In this document: positions 1 through 8,267 of the stretch, piece by piece
Position numbering within the stretch: position 1 is the stretch's first letter
How the letters are laid out: the number at the start of each line of letters is the position of its first letter
Assembly (NCBI GenBank): GCA_963739175.1
Contig: CAVTZH010000008.1
Span: 62,001 to 126,000 of the forward strand
DNA: 64,000 nt
Direction: 5' to 3'
DNA from: VAZQ01 sp963739175
GTDB taxonomy: Bacteria > Pseudomonadota > Alphaproteobacteria > Rhizobiales > Xanthobacteraceae
Notes under the pieces: generated by a model
The model's database searches: none
Told to the model about the DNA's origin: nothing
Seen by the model: the letters and a program-made list of their open reading frames with translations, nothing else
Made by a program: the position numbers and the translations under genes

Positions 1-56
1 TCGGCGCCGGTCATTTCACGGCCCGGCGCGCCCGCGCCGGTCTTGTTTGTAGCCAT
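1..56 (-). CDS. ilvI: Acetolactate synthase large subunit, N-terminal fragment (cut by window edge)
   Basis: Only the first 18 codons are inside the window. The translated start ends in R-E-M-T-G-A, which matches the beginning of Rhizobiales acetolactate synthase large subunits (REMTGAEM...). The enzyme is TPP- and FAD-dependent and makes acetolactate or acetohydroxybutyrate in branched-chain amino acid synthesis. A GGAG Shine-Dalgarno sits about 8 bases before the ATG. The call rests largely on the upstream attenuator, whose leader peptide is rich in Ile, Leu and Val codons. The fragment alone is too short for certainty. Confidence 0.72.
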   Translation of the reverse strand, partial: MATNKTGAGAPGREMTGA

Positions 57-94
57 TGTCCGCTCCGTATCCGTCCAGTCGCTTCCCTCGGAAT

Positions 95-116
95 CAAAAA
101 GGCCCGCGAGGGCCCT
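95..116 (-). terminator. Attenuator terminator of the ilv leader
   Basis: On the minus strand a GGCCC / TCGC loop / GGGCC hairpin is followed directly by TTTTT, a classical Rho-independent terminator placed between the leader peptide and the acetolactate synthase start. A competing 10-bp perfect inverted repeat (arms at 121-130 and 159-168) lies just upstream. Its promoter-proximal arm overlaps leader codons 11-14, so ribosome position on the leader can decide which structure forms. Confidence 0.85.
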
Positions 117-145
117 GCATGCGCACCGCCATCGCGCGGGATGGG

Positions 146-199
146 CTAGCCATCCCCGGCGGTGCGCCTGCCTACCACGAGAGTAATATTATTGCGCAT
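146..199 (-). CDS. Leader peptide of the branched-chain amino acid attenuator (17 aa)
   Basis: The minus-strand reading is MRNNITLVVGRRTAGDG followed by TAG. The run Ile-Thr-Leu-Val-Val holds the control codons expected when the downstream operon makes isoleucine, leucine and valine. When charged tRNAs are scarce the ribosome stalls on these codons and the anti-terminator can form. It starts about 26 bases after the predicted transcription start. The Shine-Dalgarno is weak (AAGAA). Similar leader peptides precede ilv operons in Rhizobiales. The control mechanism here is inferred from layout. Confidence 0.82.
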   Translation of the reverse strand: MRNNITLVVGRRTAGDG

Positions 200-231
200 T
201 TCTTAACATATTCGCCATTTCGTTGCGCGGT

Positions 232-260
232 CTTATATGCAGCGCGGCGAGACCGGTCAA
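232..260 (-). promoter_or_regulatory. Sigma-70-like promoter of the ilv leader
   Basis: On the minus strand TTGACC (260-255) and TATAAG (237-232) are separated by exactly 17 bases, close to the sigma-70 consensus. The expected transcript start is near position 225, shortly before the leader peptide ATG at 199. Confidence 0.75.
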
Positions 261-326
261 GTGATTTTCGCGTGGTAAGGTGCCCGCAGCAACCCTGAAT
301 CCCCGCCCCAACCCCCTTCAGACCCC

Positions 327-1928
327 ATGAACAACGCTGACCTGATCGTCGCCACCCTGAAAGCGGCCGGTATCCGGCACGGCTTCGGCATCCCGAGCGG
401 CAACGTGCTCCCCCTGATGGAGGCCATGCGCAAGGGCGGGGTCGAGTTCGTGCTGACCGCCCATGAGGGCTCGGCCGGCTTCGCCGCCGACGTCAGCGGC
501 CGCCTGACTGGCGCCCCGGGCCTCGCGATCGCGACCCTGGGCCCCGGCGCCACCAACCTGGCGACCGGCGTCGGCTCCGCCTGGCTCGACCGCTCGCCGA
601 TGATCGCCATCACCTGCAATCTCAACACCGACCAGCTCGGTCGCCGCATCCAGATGTGGATCGACCATCACGCACTGTTCAAGCCGATCACCAAGGCGAC
701 GCTGCGGCTGGAGCGCGGGCGCATCGCGGAAACCGTAAGCGCCGCCATCGCGCTGGCGATGAGCGAGCCGATGGGGCCGGTGCATCTCGACCTGCCGGAA
801 GACGTTGCGCTCGCGCCGGCGTCTGAAACAGTCCCGCCGCCGGCCGCCCGCGTTCCGCTCGCACCGGCGCCGGATACCGAGGTTGCCCGCGCCGCCGAAC
901 TCATCGCCGCCGCCAAACGGCCGGTCGCGGTCCTTGGCTCGTCCGCCATGCGCGTCGCCGATCCGTCGCTGCTGCGCAAGGTGATTGAACGTCACAGCCT
1001 GCCGTTCGCCACGACAACCATGGCCAAGGGCTTGATCGACGAGGAGCACCCGCTCTCGCTCGGTGTGATCGAGCGCGCCTGCCGTCAAACCCAGCGCAAG
1101 CTCTTGCGCTCCGCCGACCTGATCGTCGGGCTCGGCTACGACACCATCGAGGTCGAGTACGAAGCCTGGATCGACGACGTCCCGCTCCTTTCGGTCGACA
1201 TCGATCCGCCGGATGTCGCGCCGTCGGTCAATCTCATCCATCACGTCGGCGGCGATCTCGACGCCTCGCTTGCGCGGCTCGCGGCGCTGCCGCCCGCGAC
1301 CAACCGCTGGGCGGCGCAGGCGCTCGCCGATCATCGCCGCGCATTCCAGCAGGCGCTGCGGCCTGACACCAATTCGTTCAGCGCCCATGCGGCGATCGAC
1401 GCGGTGCGCCGCGCGCTACCGCGCGATGGCATCCTTTCGTTCGATGTCGGCGCGCATACCCACCAGATCGCCAGCCAGTGGACATCGCATGCACCGAAAT
1501 CCTTCCTGATCACCAACGGCTGGTCATCAATGGGTTTTGGCCTACCGGGAGCGATCGCGGCGAAGCTCGCGCGGCCGGATCTGCCGGTGATCTGCCTGAT
1601 CGGTGACGGATGCTTCCAAATGACGTGCGGCGAGGTAGCGGTCGCCAAGCGTCTCGGCCTCACGCTTCCCATCGTCGTCCTCGACGACAAATGGCTCGGG
1701 CTCATCAAGGTGAAGCAGATCCGCCGGCAGTTCCCGCTCTACGGAACGGAACTGCAGGAAGAGGATTACCGCGATCCGCCCGCGCACTATTTCGGCGTGC
1801 CCGCGGTCGGGGTGCGCAGCGCCGATGCGCTGGAAGCCGCCGTAACATCGGCGCTTTCAGCGAACGGCCCGACTGTCATCGAAGCGGTGGTCGATTCCGA
1901 TCACTATATCGAGACGGTGTATGATTAA
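327..1928 (+). CDS. Thiamine pyrophosphate-dependent enzyme (acetolactate synthase / benzoylformate decarboxylase-like)
   Basis: A 533-residue protein with the three domains of the TPP decarboxylase/synthase superfamily: N-terminal pyrimidine-binding domain (about 1-170, with HEGSAGFAAD carrying the conserved Glu47), central domain (about 185-320) and C-terminal pyrophosphate-binding domain (about 365-520). The metal/TPP motif begins at GDGCFQM and ends at DDKW instead of the usual double Asn. It is divergent from the acetolactate synthase gene on its left, so it is probably a paralogue with another 2-oxo acid substrate and not the biosynthetic enzyme. No FAD requirement or substrate can be read from sequence. 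The start follows the only long open frame; no strong ribosome site is seen. Confidence 0.85.
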   Translation: MNNADLIVATLKAAGIRHGFGIPSGNVLPLMEAMRKGGVEFVLTAHEGSAGFAADVSGRLTGAPGLAIATLGPGATNLATGVGSAWLDRSPMIAITCNLNTDQLGRRIQMWIDHHALFKPITKATLRLERGRIAETVSAAIALAMSEPMGPVHLDLPEDVALAPASETVPPPAARVPLAPAPDTEVARAAELIAAAKRPVAVLGSSAMRVADPSLLRKVIERHSLPFATTTMAKGLIDEEHPLSLGVIERACRQTQRKLLRSADLIVGLGYDTIEVEYEAWIDDVPLLSVDIDPPDVAPSVNLIHHVGGDLDASLARLAALPPATNRWAAQALADHRRAFQQALRPDTNSFSAHAAIDAVRRALPRDGILSFDVGAHTHQIASQWTSHAPKSFLITNGWSSMGFGLPGAIAAKLARPDLPVICLIGDGCFQMTCGEVAVAKRLGLTLPIVVLDDKWLGLIKVKQIRRQFPLYGTELQEEDYRDPPAHYFGVPAVGVRSADALEAAVTSALSANGPTVIEAVVDSDHYIETVYD

Positions 1929-1942
1929 GTCCCGCAGCAGGA

Positions 1943-2776
1943 ATGACCATGGCTGCACCGCAACCCTCCAGCCTGCCCGTCCCGGTCGCGCCGCGCCGCT
2001 TGACCGCTCGCGCCCTCCTACTCGGCGAACGCATCGACACGGTGGGGCTCGAGCGCAGCGAGATGATCTCGACCAATCCGCTCGCGTTCCGCGTCGGCGG
2101 CCATGGCGAGGTGGTGTTGTTCCGCTACGGGGTGGCGGTGTTGTTCGGCTTGTCACCGGTCGAGGAGGACGAGGTGCTGCGCGGCCTGCGCCCGCGCATT
2201 TTGGCTCCGTTCGACCATTACGAGGATGAAACGGCGACCATCGAGGTCGTACCGGAAGGAGAAGAACAGATCGCGCCGGGTGGTCCTATCGTCGTCCGCG
2301 ACTTGTCGCCGCCGCGCCTCCTGGTCATCGCCGACGCACTGGCCAAGAACCTGGCGCTGGCCCGCGACGAGCGCGAGGTGAGCAAGGTGTTCGAAACCAT
2401 TGAGCCATTTGCCGCCGAGCTGGCGCGCGATGGCCGCCTTCCCACCAAGCGACGTCAGATTGTGCGCACGATCGGACAGGCCCTGCTCACGCAGCATCGC
2501 GTGTCCGGCCGCATCGAGGTTGAAGAGAAGCCGGATGTCCTCTGGGACCATCCGCAATTCGAGCGCCTCTATGCGCGGCTTACCGACGAATACGAGGTCA
2601 AGGAACGCGCGACGGCGCTCGCGCGCAAGCTCCGGATCATCAGCGAAACGACGAACGCATTGACCGACCTCATCGATACCGGCCGCTCGCTCCGCTTGGA
2701 AGCGACGATCGTGGCACTGATCGTCGTCGAGGTGGTCATCCTGCTCTACGAGCTGTTTCTGCGCGCCCCGCGATAG
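1943..2776 (+). CDS. RMD1/DUF155 family protein with C-terminal membrane anchor
   Basis: A 277-residue protein resembling the RMD1/RMND1 (DUF155) family, whose mitochondrial relatives are tail-anchored inner membrane proteins linked to translation or microtubule functions; bacterial members have no settled role. The N-terminal part has the typical LGERIDTVGLE region and the extreme C-terminus has one hydrophobic segment (about 250-272) after a charged helical stretch. It starts 14 bases after the TPP enzyme stop, so the two may be cotranscribed. An internal ATG at 1949 is better spaced from AGGA and could be the true start. Confidence 0.82.
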   Translation: MTMAAPQPSSLPVPVAPRRLTARALLLGERIDTVGLERSEMISTNPLAFRVGGHGEVVLFRYGVAVLFGLSPVEEDEVLRGLRPRILAPFDHYEDETATIEVVPEGEEQIAPGGPIVVRDLSPPRLLVIADALAKNLALARDEREVSKVFETIEPFAAELARDGRLPTKRRQIVRTIGQALLTQHRVSGRIEVEEKPDVLWDHPQFERLYARLTDEYEVKERATALARKLRIISETTNALTDLIDTGRSLRLEATIVALIVVEVVILLYELFLRAPR

Positions 2777-2816
2777 GGACAACTCAGGCCGCGCGCGCGG
2801 ATTGGCGCGATTGCGC

Positions 2817-3785
2817 TCAGCGTCCGATAGCGCCCGTCACGAATGCCACTGCTTCGTCAGCGTTGACCCACACGAAATCCGGCAACTGGTTACGAAACCA
2901 CGTCGCCTGCCGCTTGGTGTAGCGGCGGGTGTCGCGCTTGCCGCCCTCGGCCGCTTCGTCGAGTGTGACCTCCCCGCTGAGATGGCGGATCAGCCACGGC
3001 ACGCCGTGCGCCTTCATCGCCGGCAGCGCCGCGTCGAGGCCCCGCCGCGCCAGTGCGCCGACCTCTTCGAGGGCCCCCGACTCGAGCATCGCATCGAAGC
3101 GCGCATCGATGCGGCGGTAGAGCTCGGCACGCTCAACATCGAGGAACAGCTTCACCGCGCGCAATGCATCGATCGGGGGCGCCATCCCGTCACCGTGCCA
3201 GTCGGAGAGCGAACGCCCCGTCGCCAACACGACTTCCAGCGCGCGCGTGATGCGCGAGCGGTCGCCCGGCATCAGCCGCGCGGCCGTAGCGGGATCGCGC
3301 TGCTGCAACTCCGCATAAAGCGGTGCGACGCCATCGGCCGCGAGCCGCTCACGCACCGATGCGCGAATGCCGGCCGGGACCGGCGGCACCGCCGCGAGGC
3401 CCTGGATCAGTGTCTTGAAATAGAGCCCGGTGCCGCCCACCAGGATCGGCAGCCGCCCGGCGCTTCGCGTCCGCGCGATCGCCGCCTGCGCATCGACGCA
3501 CCAGCGGCCGACCGAATAGTTCTCGGCGGCATCGACATGGCCGTAGAGGAGATGCGGCACGCGCGCCTCGTCGGCCGGGCTCGGCCGCGCGGTGATGATG
3601 CGCAGGTCGCGGTAGACCTGCATGGAATCGGCATTGATGATCGTGCCGCCGAGCCTCTCCGCGAGCGTCAGCGCAAGCGCCGACTTGCCGCTCGTCGTCG
3701 GCCCGGCAAGCAGGATGGCGTCGGTGGTCTGAGGCGTAGTCACAATGTTGAGGTAGACCTCGGTTGTTGGCGAAATCAACCTCAT
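2817..3785 (-). CDS. miaA: tRNA dimethylallyltransferase MiaA
   Basis: A 322-residue protein with the MiaA P-loop GPTTSGKSA (about 28-36), the ADSMQVYRDL segment that contacts the nucleotide and tRNA, the GGTGLYFKTLI motif and the C-terminal RRYTKRQATWFRN motif. It transfers a dimethylallyl group to the N6 of A37 in tRNAs reading codons that start with U. Its length is normal for the family. It is convergent with the RMD1 gene and divergent from the DUF1015 gene. A GTG fourteen codons in is an alternative start, since homologues often begin close to the P-loop strand. Confidence 0.96.
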   Translation of the reverse strand: MRLISPTTEVYLNIVTTPQTTDAILLAGPTTSGKSALALTLAERLGGTIINADSMQVYRDLRIITARPSPADEARVPHLLYGHVDAAENYSVGRWCVDAQAAIARTRSAGRLPILVGGTGLYFKTLIQGLAAVPPVPAGIRASVRERLAADGVAPLYAELQQRDPATAARLMPGDRSRITRALEVVLATGRSLSDWHGDGMAPPIDALRAVKLFLDVERAELYRRIDARFDAMLESGALEEVGALARRGLDAALPAMKAHGVPWLIRHLSGEVTLDEAAEGGKRDTRRYTKRQATWFRNQLPDFVWVNADEAVAFVTGAIGR

Positions 3786-3843
3786 TGATCCAACCGGCCC
3801 CGCCGACTAAACAGACGCCGATCGTGCATCCTTGGAGTGACCC

Positions 3844-5064
3844 GTGCCTCTCATTTCCCCCTTCCGCGCGCTGCGTCCGGCGCCCGGCCGCGCCGCCGAA
3901 ATCCTGGCGCCGCCCTACGATGTCCTCTCGAGCGCGGAGGCGCGCGCGCGCGCCAAGGGCAAGCCGTGGAGCTTCCTGCATATCTCCAAGCCCGAGATCG
4001 ACCTCGACCCTGCGATCGATCCCTACGACAAGGCGGTCTACGCCAAGGCACGGGAGAACCTCGACCGCATGGTGGCGAGCGGCGCGCTGGTCCGCGACGC
4101 CAAGCCCGCTTATTACGTCTACCGCCTCACCTGGAACGGCCGCGTGCAGACCGGCCTTGCGGCAGTCGCCTCGCTTGCCGACTACGCGACTAACCGGGTC
4201 CGCAAGCACGAACTCACCACGCCGGTGAAGGAGGACGACCGTGTCCACCAGATCGAGGCGGTGAATGCTCAGACCGGGCCGGTGATGATGGGTTATCCGC
4301 CGGCACCCGAGATCGACGCGCTGCTGGCGAAAGCGAGCGCCGGTGCGCCGGACGTCGATGTGACCGCCGATGACGGCGTGCGCCACCAGATGTGGGTCGT
4401 CGCCGACGACGCGACCATCTCGGCGCTGACGCGCGCGTTCGACGCGCTGCCCGCGATCTACATCGCCGACGGACATCATCGCTCGGCGGCGGCGGCGCGT
4501 GTCGCCCAGGCCCGCAACGGGACCGGCTCGCACTGCGATTTTCTGTCCGTGGTGTTTCCGCATCACCAGATGACGATCCTCGACTACAACCGCGTCATCC
4601 GCGATCTCAACGGCCGCAACCCGGATCAAGTGCTCGGCGAATTGGCCACGCGGTTCACGGTCGAAGCGTCGGACAAGCCGGTGCGCCCTGCGTCGGCAGG
4701 CGAATTCGGCATGTATCTCGGCGGCCGCTGGTATCGGCTGAAACTCAAGCCCGAGCTGATCCCCGCCAACGACCCGATAGGCCGGCTGCCGATTACGCTG
4801 CTCGCACGCAATGTCATTGAGCCGATCTTTGGAATTACCGATCCGCGCACCGACAAGCGCATCGACTTCGTCGGCGGCGGCCGCGGGCTGGGCGAGCTCG
4901 AGAAGCGGGTGTCGTCAGGCGAAATGGCGGTCGCGTTCGCGCTCTATCCGACGCAGATGGACGATCTCATGGCGGTGGCCGACGCCGGCAAGATCATGCC
5001 GCCGAAGTCGACCTGGTTCGAGCCGAAGCTCGCCGACGGCATGGTCAACCACGTGCTGGATTGA
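3844..5064 (+). CDS. DUF1015 family protein
   Basis: A 406-residue protein with the conserved opening of DUF1015 (PFRALRPAPGRAAEILAPPYDVLS), the central IYIADGHHRSAAAA motif and the C-terminal KSTWFEPKLADG ending, so it looks complete. The family often lies near serine biosynthesis or other amino acid genes and has been suggested to be a metabolic enzyme, but no reaction has been established that can be assigned here. It is divergent from miaA, sharing a 58-base intergenic region, and convergent with degP. The initiator is a GTG (GTGCCTCTC) after a GGAG-type ribosome site. Confidence 0.88.
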   Translation: MPLISPFRALRPAPGRAAEILAPPYDVLSSAEARARAKGKPWSFLHISKPEIDLDPAIDPYDKAVYAKARENLDRMVASGALVRDAKPAYYVYRLTWNGRVQTGLAAVASLADYATNRVRKHELTTPVKEDDRVHQIEAVNAQTGPVMMGYPPAPEIDALLAKASAGAPDVDVTADDGVRHQMWVVADDATISALTRAFDALPAIYIADGHHRSAAAARVAQARNGTGSHCDFLSVVFPHHQMTILDYNRVIRDLNGRNPDQVLGELATRFTVEASDKPVRPASAGEFGMYLGGRWYRLKLKPELIPANDPIGRLPITLLARNVIEPIFGITDPRTDKRIDFVGGGRGLGELEKRVSSGEMAVAFALYPTQMDDLMAVADAGKIMPPKSTWFEPKLADGMVNHVLD

Positions 5065-5069
5065 AGTGA

Positions 5070-5143
5070 GCGAGTAGCGAACAAAATTTCGGAGCGGCGA
5101 ATAGCTTCTCAACTATTCGCCACTCACCATTCGCTATTCGCTG
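5070..5143. repeat. Imperfect palindrome between convergent genes
   Basis: The 80-base gap between the DUF1015 and degP stops is filled by a palindrome. The inner stem is GGCGAATAG / CTATTCGCC with an 8-base loop, and the outer arms contain GTAGCGAA and TTCGCTGCTAC. The segment also carries near-direct repeats of ATTCGC. It could end transcription from both sides or be a dispersed repeat copy. Only the base pairing is seen directly. Confidence 0.6.
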
Positions 5144-6631
5144 CTACTGCAAACTCAGCGCGACGAACCGCAATTCACCGTCGGCACCCGCGACCAGCAA
5201 CAGCGCCGAGGGACGCTTTTCCTTGCGCAGGCGTTCCACCTTGCTCTGGAAGTCGTCGGCGCTCTGCACCGCTTCCTGGGCAATCTCGACGATCACGTCA
5301 CCCGCGTTGAGCCGCTTGTCGGCGGCCGGCGAGTTGGCCTCGATATTGAGGATCACGATGCCTTTGACGGTGTCGCGGATCTTGAACTTCTTGCGCAGGT
5401 CGTCGTTGAGATTGGCAAGGTCGATGCCGAGCGTGCGCTTCACCACCGGTGCCGGCGTCGGCGGGTCGGCCTCGGGCTTGGTCAGCGCCGCCTGCTTTTC
5501 GCTGTCCTCGAGACGGCCGAGCTTGACCGTCTTAGTCTCTTCCTTGCCCTTGCGGATGATGATCACCGGGACTTCCTTGCCGACCGGCGTGTCGGCAACG
5601 ACGCGCGGCAGATCGCGCATCTCGCGGATATCCTTGCCGTCGAAGCGGATGATGACGTCGCCGGGTACGATACCGGCGGGCCGCGCCGGGCCGCGCTCGT
5701 CGACGCCGGCGACCAAGGCACCACGCGCTGGCTTGATGCCAAGGCTCTCGGCGATCTCGTCGGTCACCACCTGGATGCGCACGCCGAGCCAGCCGCGCCG
5801 AGTTTCGCCGAACTCCTTGAGCTGGTCGATCACCGTGAGCGCAGTCTTCGACGGCACCGCGAAGCCAATGCCGATCGATCCGCCCGACGGCGAGATGATC
5901 GCCGTGTTGACCCCGATCACCTCGCCGTTGAGGTTGAACAGCGGTCCGCCCGAATTGCCGCGATTGATGGCGGCGTCGGTCTGGATGTAGTTGTCGTAGG
6001 GGCCTGAATTGATGTCGCGATTGCGCGCCGACACGATGCCGGCAGTCACCGAACCACCGAGGCTGAACGGATTGCCGATCGCGATCACCCATTCGCCGAG
6101 CCGCAGCTTGTCGGAATCGCCGAAGCGCACCGCCTTCAGCGGTTTGTCAGTTTTGACCCGCAACAGCGCAATGTCGGTCTTCTGATCGCGGCCCATCACC
6201 TCCGCTTTGATGCGAGTGCCGTCATTGAGGATGACGGTGATCTCATCGGCCTCGGCGATGACGTGGTTGTTGGTGACCACGATGCCGGTGGCATCGATGA
6301 TGAAGCCAGAACCAAGCGAGTTGACGCGGCGCGGCGGCGCGCGCTCGCCTTTCGGCTCGCCCTGACCGCGCCGGTTGAAGAAATCGCGGAACAGTTCGTC
6401 GAGCTGCGGGTCGTTCGGCATTTGCGGCTGCTGGCCGCTGCGCGCACCGACGTTCTGCGAGGTCGAGATATTGACCACCGCTTCGATCACCTGCTCGGCC
6501 ACGTCGGCGATCGCTTCCGGGCCGCGCGCCAGCGACGGGACGGCCAGCGCCGGCAGCATGATAGCGACGGTAGCCGCAGCCACTGCAGGCTGGCGGGCTT
6601 GCCGGGCGAACCGGCCGATAATGCCGAGCAT
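5144..6631 (-). CDS. degP: DegP/HtrA-type periplasmic serine protease (Do family)
   Basis: About 495 residues from the chosen start. It has an N-terminal signal sequence (hydrophobic stretch after a basic start, cleavage near LARG), then a trypsin-like domain with the triad His (VVTNNHVI), Asp (KTDIALLRV) and Ser (GNSGGPLFN), then two PDZ domains. Family members degrade or refold misfolded envelope proteins. The start at 6631 is preferred over one 21 codons upstream because GAGGAG precedes it and the signal sequence begins there. In related genomes this gene directly follows hflK-hflC-DUF2065; here an acyltransferase on the opposite strand lies between. Confidence 0.94.
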   Translation of the reverse strand: MLGIIGRFARQARQPAVAAATVAIMLPALAVPSLARGPEAIADVAEQVIEAVVNISTSQNVGARSGQQPQMPNDPQLDELFRDFFNRRGQGEPKGERAPPRRVNSLGSGFIIDATGIVVTNNHVIAEADEITVILNDGTRIKAEVMGRDQKTDIALLRVKTDKPLKAVRFGDSDKLRLGEWVIAIGNPFSLGGSVTAGIVSARNRDINSGPYDNYIQTDAAINRGNSGGPLFNLNGEVIGVNTAIISPSGGSIGIGFAVPSKTALTVIDQLKEFGETRRGWLGVRIQVVTDEIAESLGIKPARGALVAGVDERGPARPAGIVPGDVIIRFDGKDIREMRDLPRVVADTPVGKEVPVIIIRKGKEETKTVKLGRLEDSEKQAALTKPEADPPTPAPVVKRTLGIDLANLNDDLRKKFKIRDTVKGIVILNIEANSPAADKRLNAGDVIVEIAQEAVQSADDFQSKVERLRKEKRPSALLLVAGADGELRFVALSLQ

Positions 6632-6935
6632 GGACGTGTGAACTCCTCGGGAATGTGAAGCCAAGACAGTGCCCCTCTCTCTGCAAGGGTGCAAGGGCTC
6701 AAGGTTCCAGCGCGATCCCGACTGCCCGACCTAGGCCCTCGGATTGGGGCGGAATCGGGACCATCGCACGCTTATGAACTGGCGGGCGCCCAGAGTCCAT
6801 TCAAGGGGACTTGAGCCCAGGTTTCTCTCGCAAACACTCCCTTCTCTCGTAAACACCCCGTGTACCATCATCTGGATTTTCTTCGTTTGCGCCGCGCAGG
6901 CTATATTGGCGCCCAGTACGGGGCGAGCGGGGGCA

Positions 6936-8042
6936 ATGGTTTTCAACAAAAGTCGCATCCTTCCGCTGGACGGCATTCGCGGCTTCGCCGTCCTGTTGGT
7001 GTTCTGTGTCCACCAATTCGGCAATGCCGCCAACTATCTCGGCCGCACCTTCAATGATCCGGTCCGCGAGATGGATGCCACCAGTCTCATCCTGCTCTGG
7101 CTGACAAACTCCAACTACGGTGTCTACCTGTTCTTCGTGCTGAGTGGATTTCTGATCGGCCGAATGATGATCGCGCCGACGCGGTTGACCTACGGCACTT
7201 TCATTGCACGCCGGTTTGCGCGGATCTATCCCGCCTTCCTGCTATCATTACTCGCCGGAGCGCTGGTTACGATCTTCATCACCAAGCTCGTCGGATTTTC
7301 GTGGACCGTGCTGGCACAGAACCTGCTCTTCCTCAACGGCTGGTTCGCGATTGGCGAGGTACCGTCGTACAATTTCGTAACATGGTCGCTGTTCTTCGAA
7401 TTTGTATTCTACCTGACCATTCCAGCGGTCTGGCTGCTGCCGTCGAGGCCGGCATGGCAAATCCTCGGTGCTCTGCTCATCACGTCGGTCACGGCGATCG
7501 TCCTGCAGCTTGGGCCGACCTATCTCTATTTTTTCGCTGGCTTGGTGGTCGCCAACATAAGCGATCAACGGCTGCAGACGATCGCTGAGCGAATTCCGAC
7601 GTCTGTCGTGCTGGTGGCGCACCTCGCCATCACGACGCTCTACGCCTTCCGGATTCTGGACACGACTATGTTCGTGTTCCTCTACATGATCGTCGCCACT
7701 GCAATGATTGTCAGCGCCGCGTACGGCAGCGGGCTCCTGCACCAGGTCTTCAGCTTCAAGCCGCTCCGCGCGCTGGGGACCATCTCATATTCGTTCTACT
7801 TGCTGCACGCGCTGGTGGCGATTTGCGTCTTTATGCTTTGCTGGCGATACGCCCCGCCGGAAGAATGGCAAAGGTGGATCGTGATCGCAGCCGCAACGCC
7901 GGTGAGCTTCGGCCTGTCGATCGCGGCCGCCTCACTACTCTATTGGGTTGCGGAGCGGCCCTATTTTCTGGGAACAATCGCAGCCAGCGCCTGGCGGCTG
8001 CCCCCTCAAAGCTTGTTCAAGCGCCCTGATTCAGCACTGTGA
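6936..8042 (+). CDS. Acyltransferase family 3 membrane protein
   Basis: A 368-residue polytopic membrane protein of the acyltransferase-3 (OafA/NodX-like) family. The start has RILPLDGIRGFAVLLVFCVHQFG, the family's first membrane helix with its catalytic-type His, and YGVYLFFVLSGFLIGRMM follows. About ten hydrophobic segments continue to the end. Such proteins O-acetylate or O-acylate surface polysaccharides or lipids. The ATG at 6936 is chosen since the family motif starts there and a G-rich ribosome site precedes it; the upstream open frame lacks family features. Its codons look more AT-rich than the neighbours and it breaks up a normally contiguous envelope cluster, both compatible with acquisition. 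Confidence 0.9.
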   Translation: MVFNKSRILPLDGIRGFAVLLVFCVHQFGNAANYLGRTFNDPVREMDATSLILLWLTNSNYGVYLFFVLSGFLIGRMMIAPTRLTYGTFIARRFARIYPAFLLSLLAGALVTIFITKLVGFSWTVLAQNLLFLNGWFAIGEVPSYNFVTWSLFFEFVFYLTIPAVWLLPSRPAWQILGALLITSVTAIVLQLGPTYLYFFAGLVVANISDQRLQTIAERIPTSVVLVAHLAITTLYAFRILDTTMFVFLYMIVATAMIVSAAYGSGLLHQVFSFKPLRALGTISYSFYLLHALVAICVFMLCWRYAPPEEWQRWIVIAAATPVSFGLSIAAASLLYWVAERPYFLGTIAASAWRLPPQSLFKRPDSAL

Positions 8043-8051
8043 CACGGCCAC

Positions 8052-8237
8052 TTATCCGCGCACCAACCATACGACGACGACACCGATGACGGCGGATACC
8101 ACACCGGCCAAGCGCAGCGCGCCGTCCGGCGTTTCCAGGGCGTTCGCCGCCAACCGCTTTGCCGCCCCGGGAAAGGCGGCAAAGATCAGTCCTTCGATGG
8201 CAAGCACCAGACCGATGGCGACGATGAAATCGGACAT
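8052..8237 (-). CDS. DUF2065 small membrane protein
   Basis: A 61-residue protein with two hydrophobic segments (FIVAIGLVLAIEGLIFAAF and VVSAVIGVVVVWLV) and the connecting RLAANALETPDGALRLAG region that characterises DUF2065. The family is usually encoded directly behind hflK-hflC, as here (30 bases after hflC), so it probably belongs to the same transcript and acts in the inner membrane with that complex. Function is unknown. Confidence 0.9.
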   Translation of the reverse strand: MSDFIVAIGLVLAIEGLIFAAFPGAAKRLAANALETPDGALRLAGVVSAVIGVVVVWLVRG

Positions 8238-8267
8238 GGTGTTTCGGCCGCATCGCCGCGGCCGGCG

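Noticed and set aside
56..298. An 80-codon plus-strand frame over the ilv leader region
   Set aside because: It lies on the antisense of the attenuator and has no ribosome site or family resemblance.
318..1388. A 356-codon minus-strand frame opposite the TPP enzyme
   Set aside because: Arg-rich shadow frame without any domain; the plus strand carries the conserved TPP motifs.
2802..3788. A 328-codon plus-strand frame opposite miaA
   Set aside because: Covers miaA almost exactly and has no recognisable domain; miaA motifs are unambiguous.
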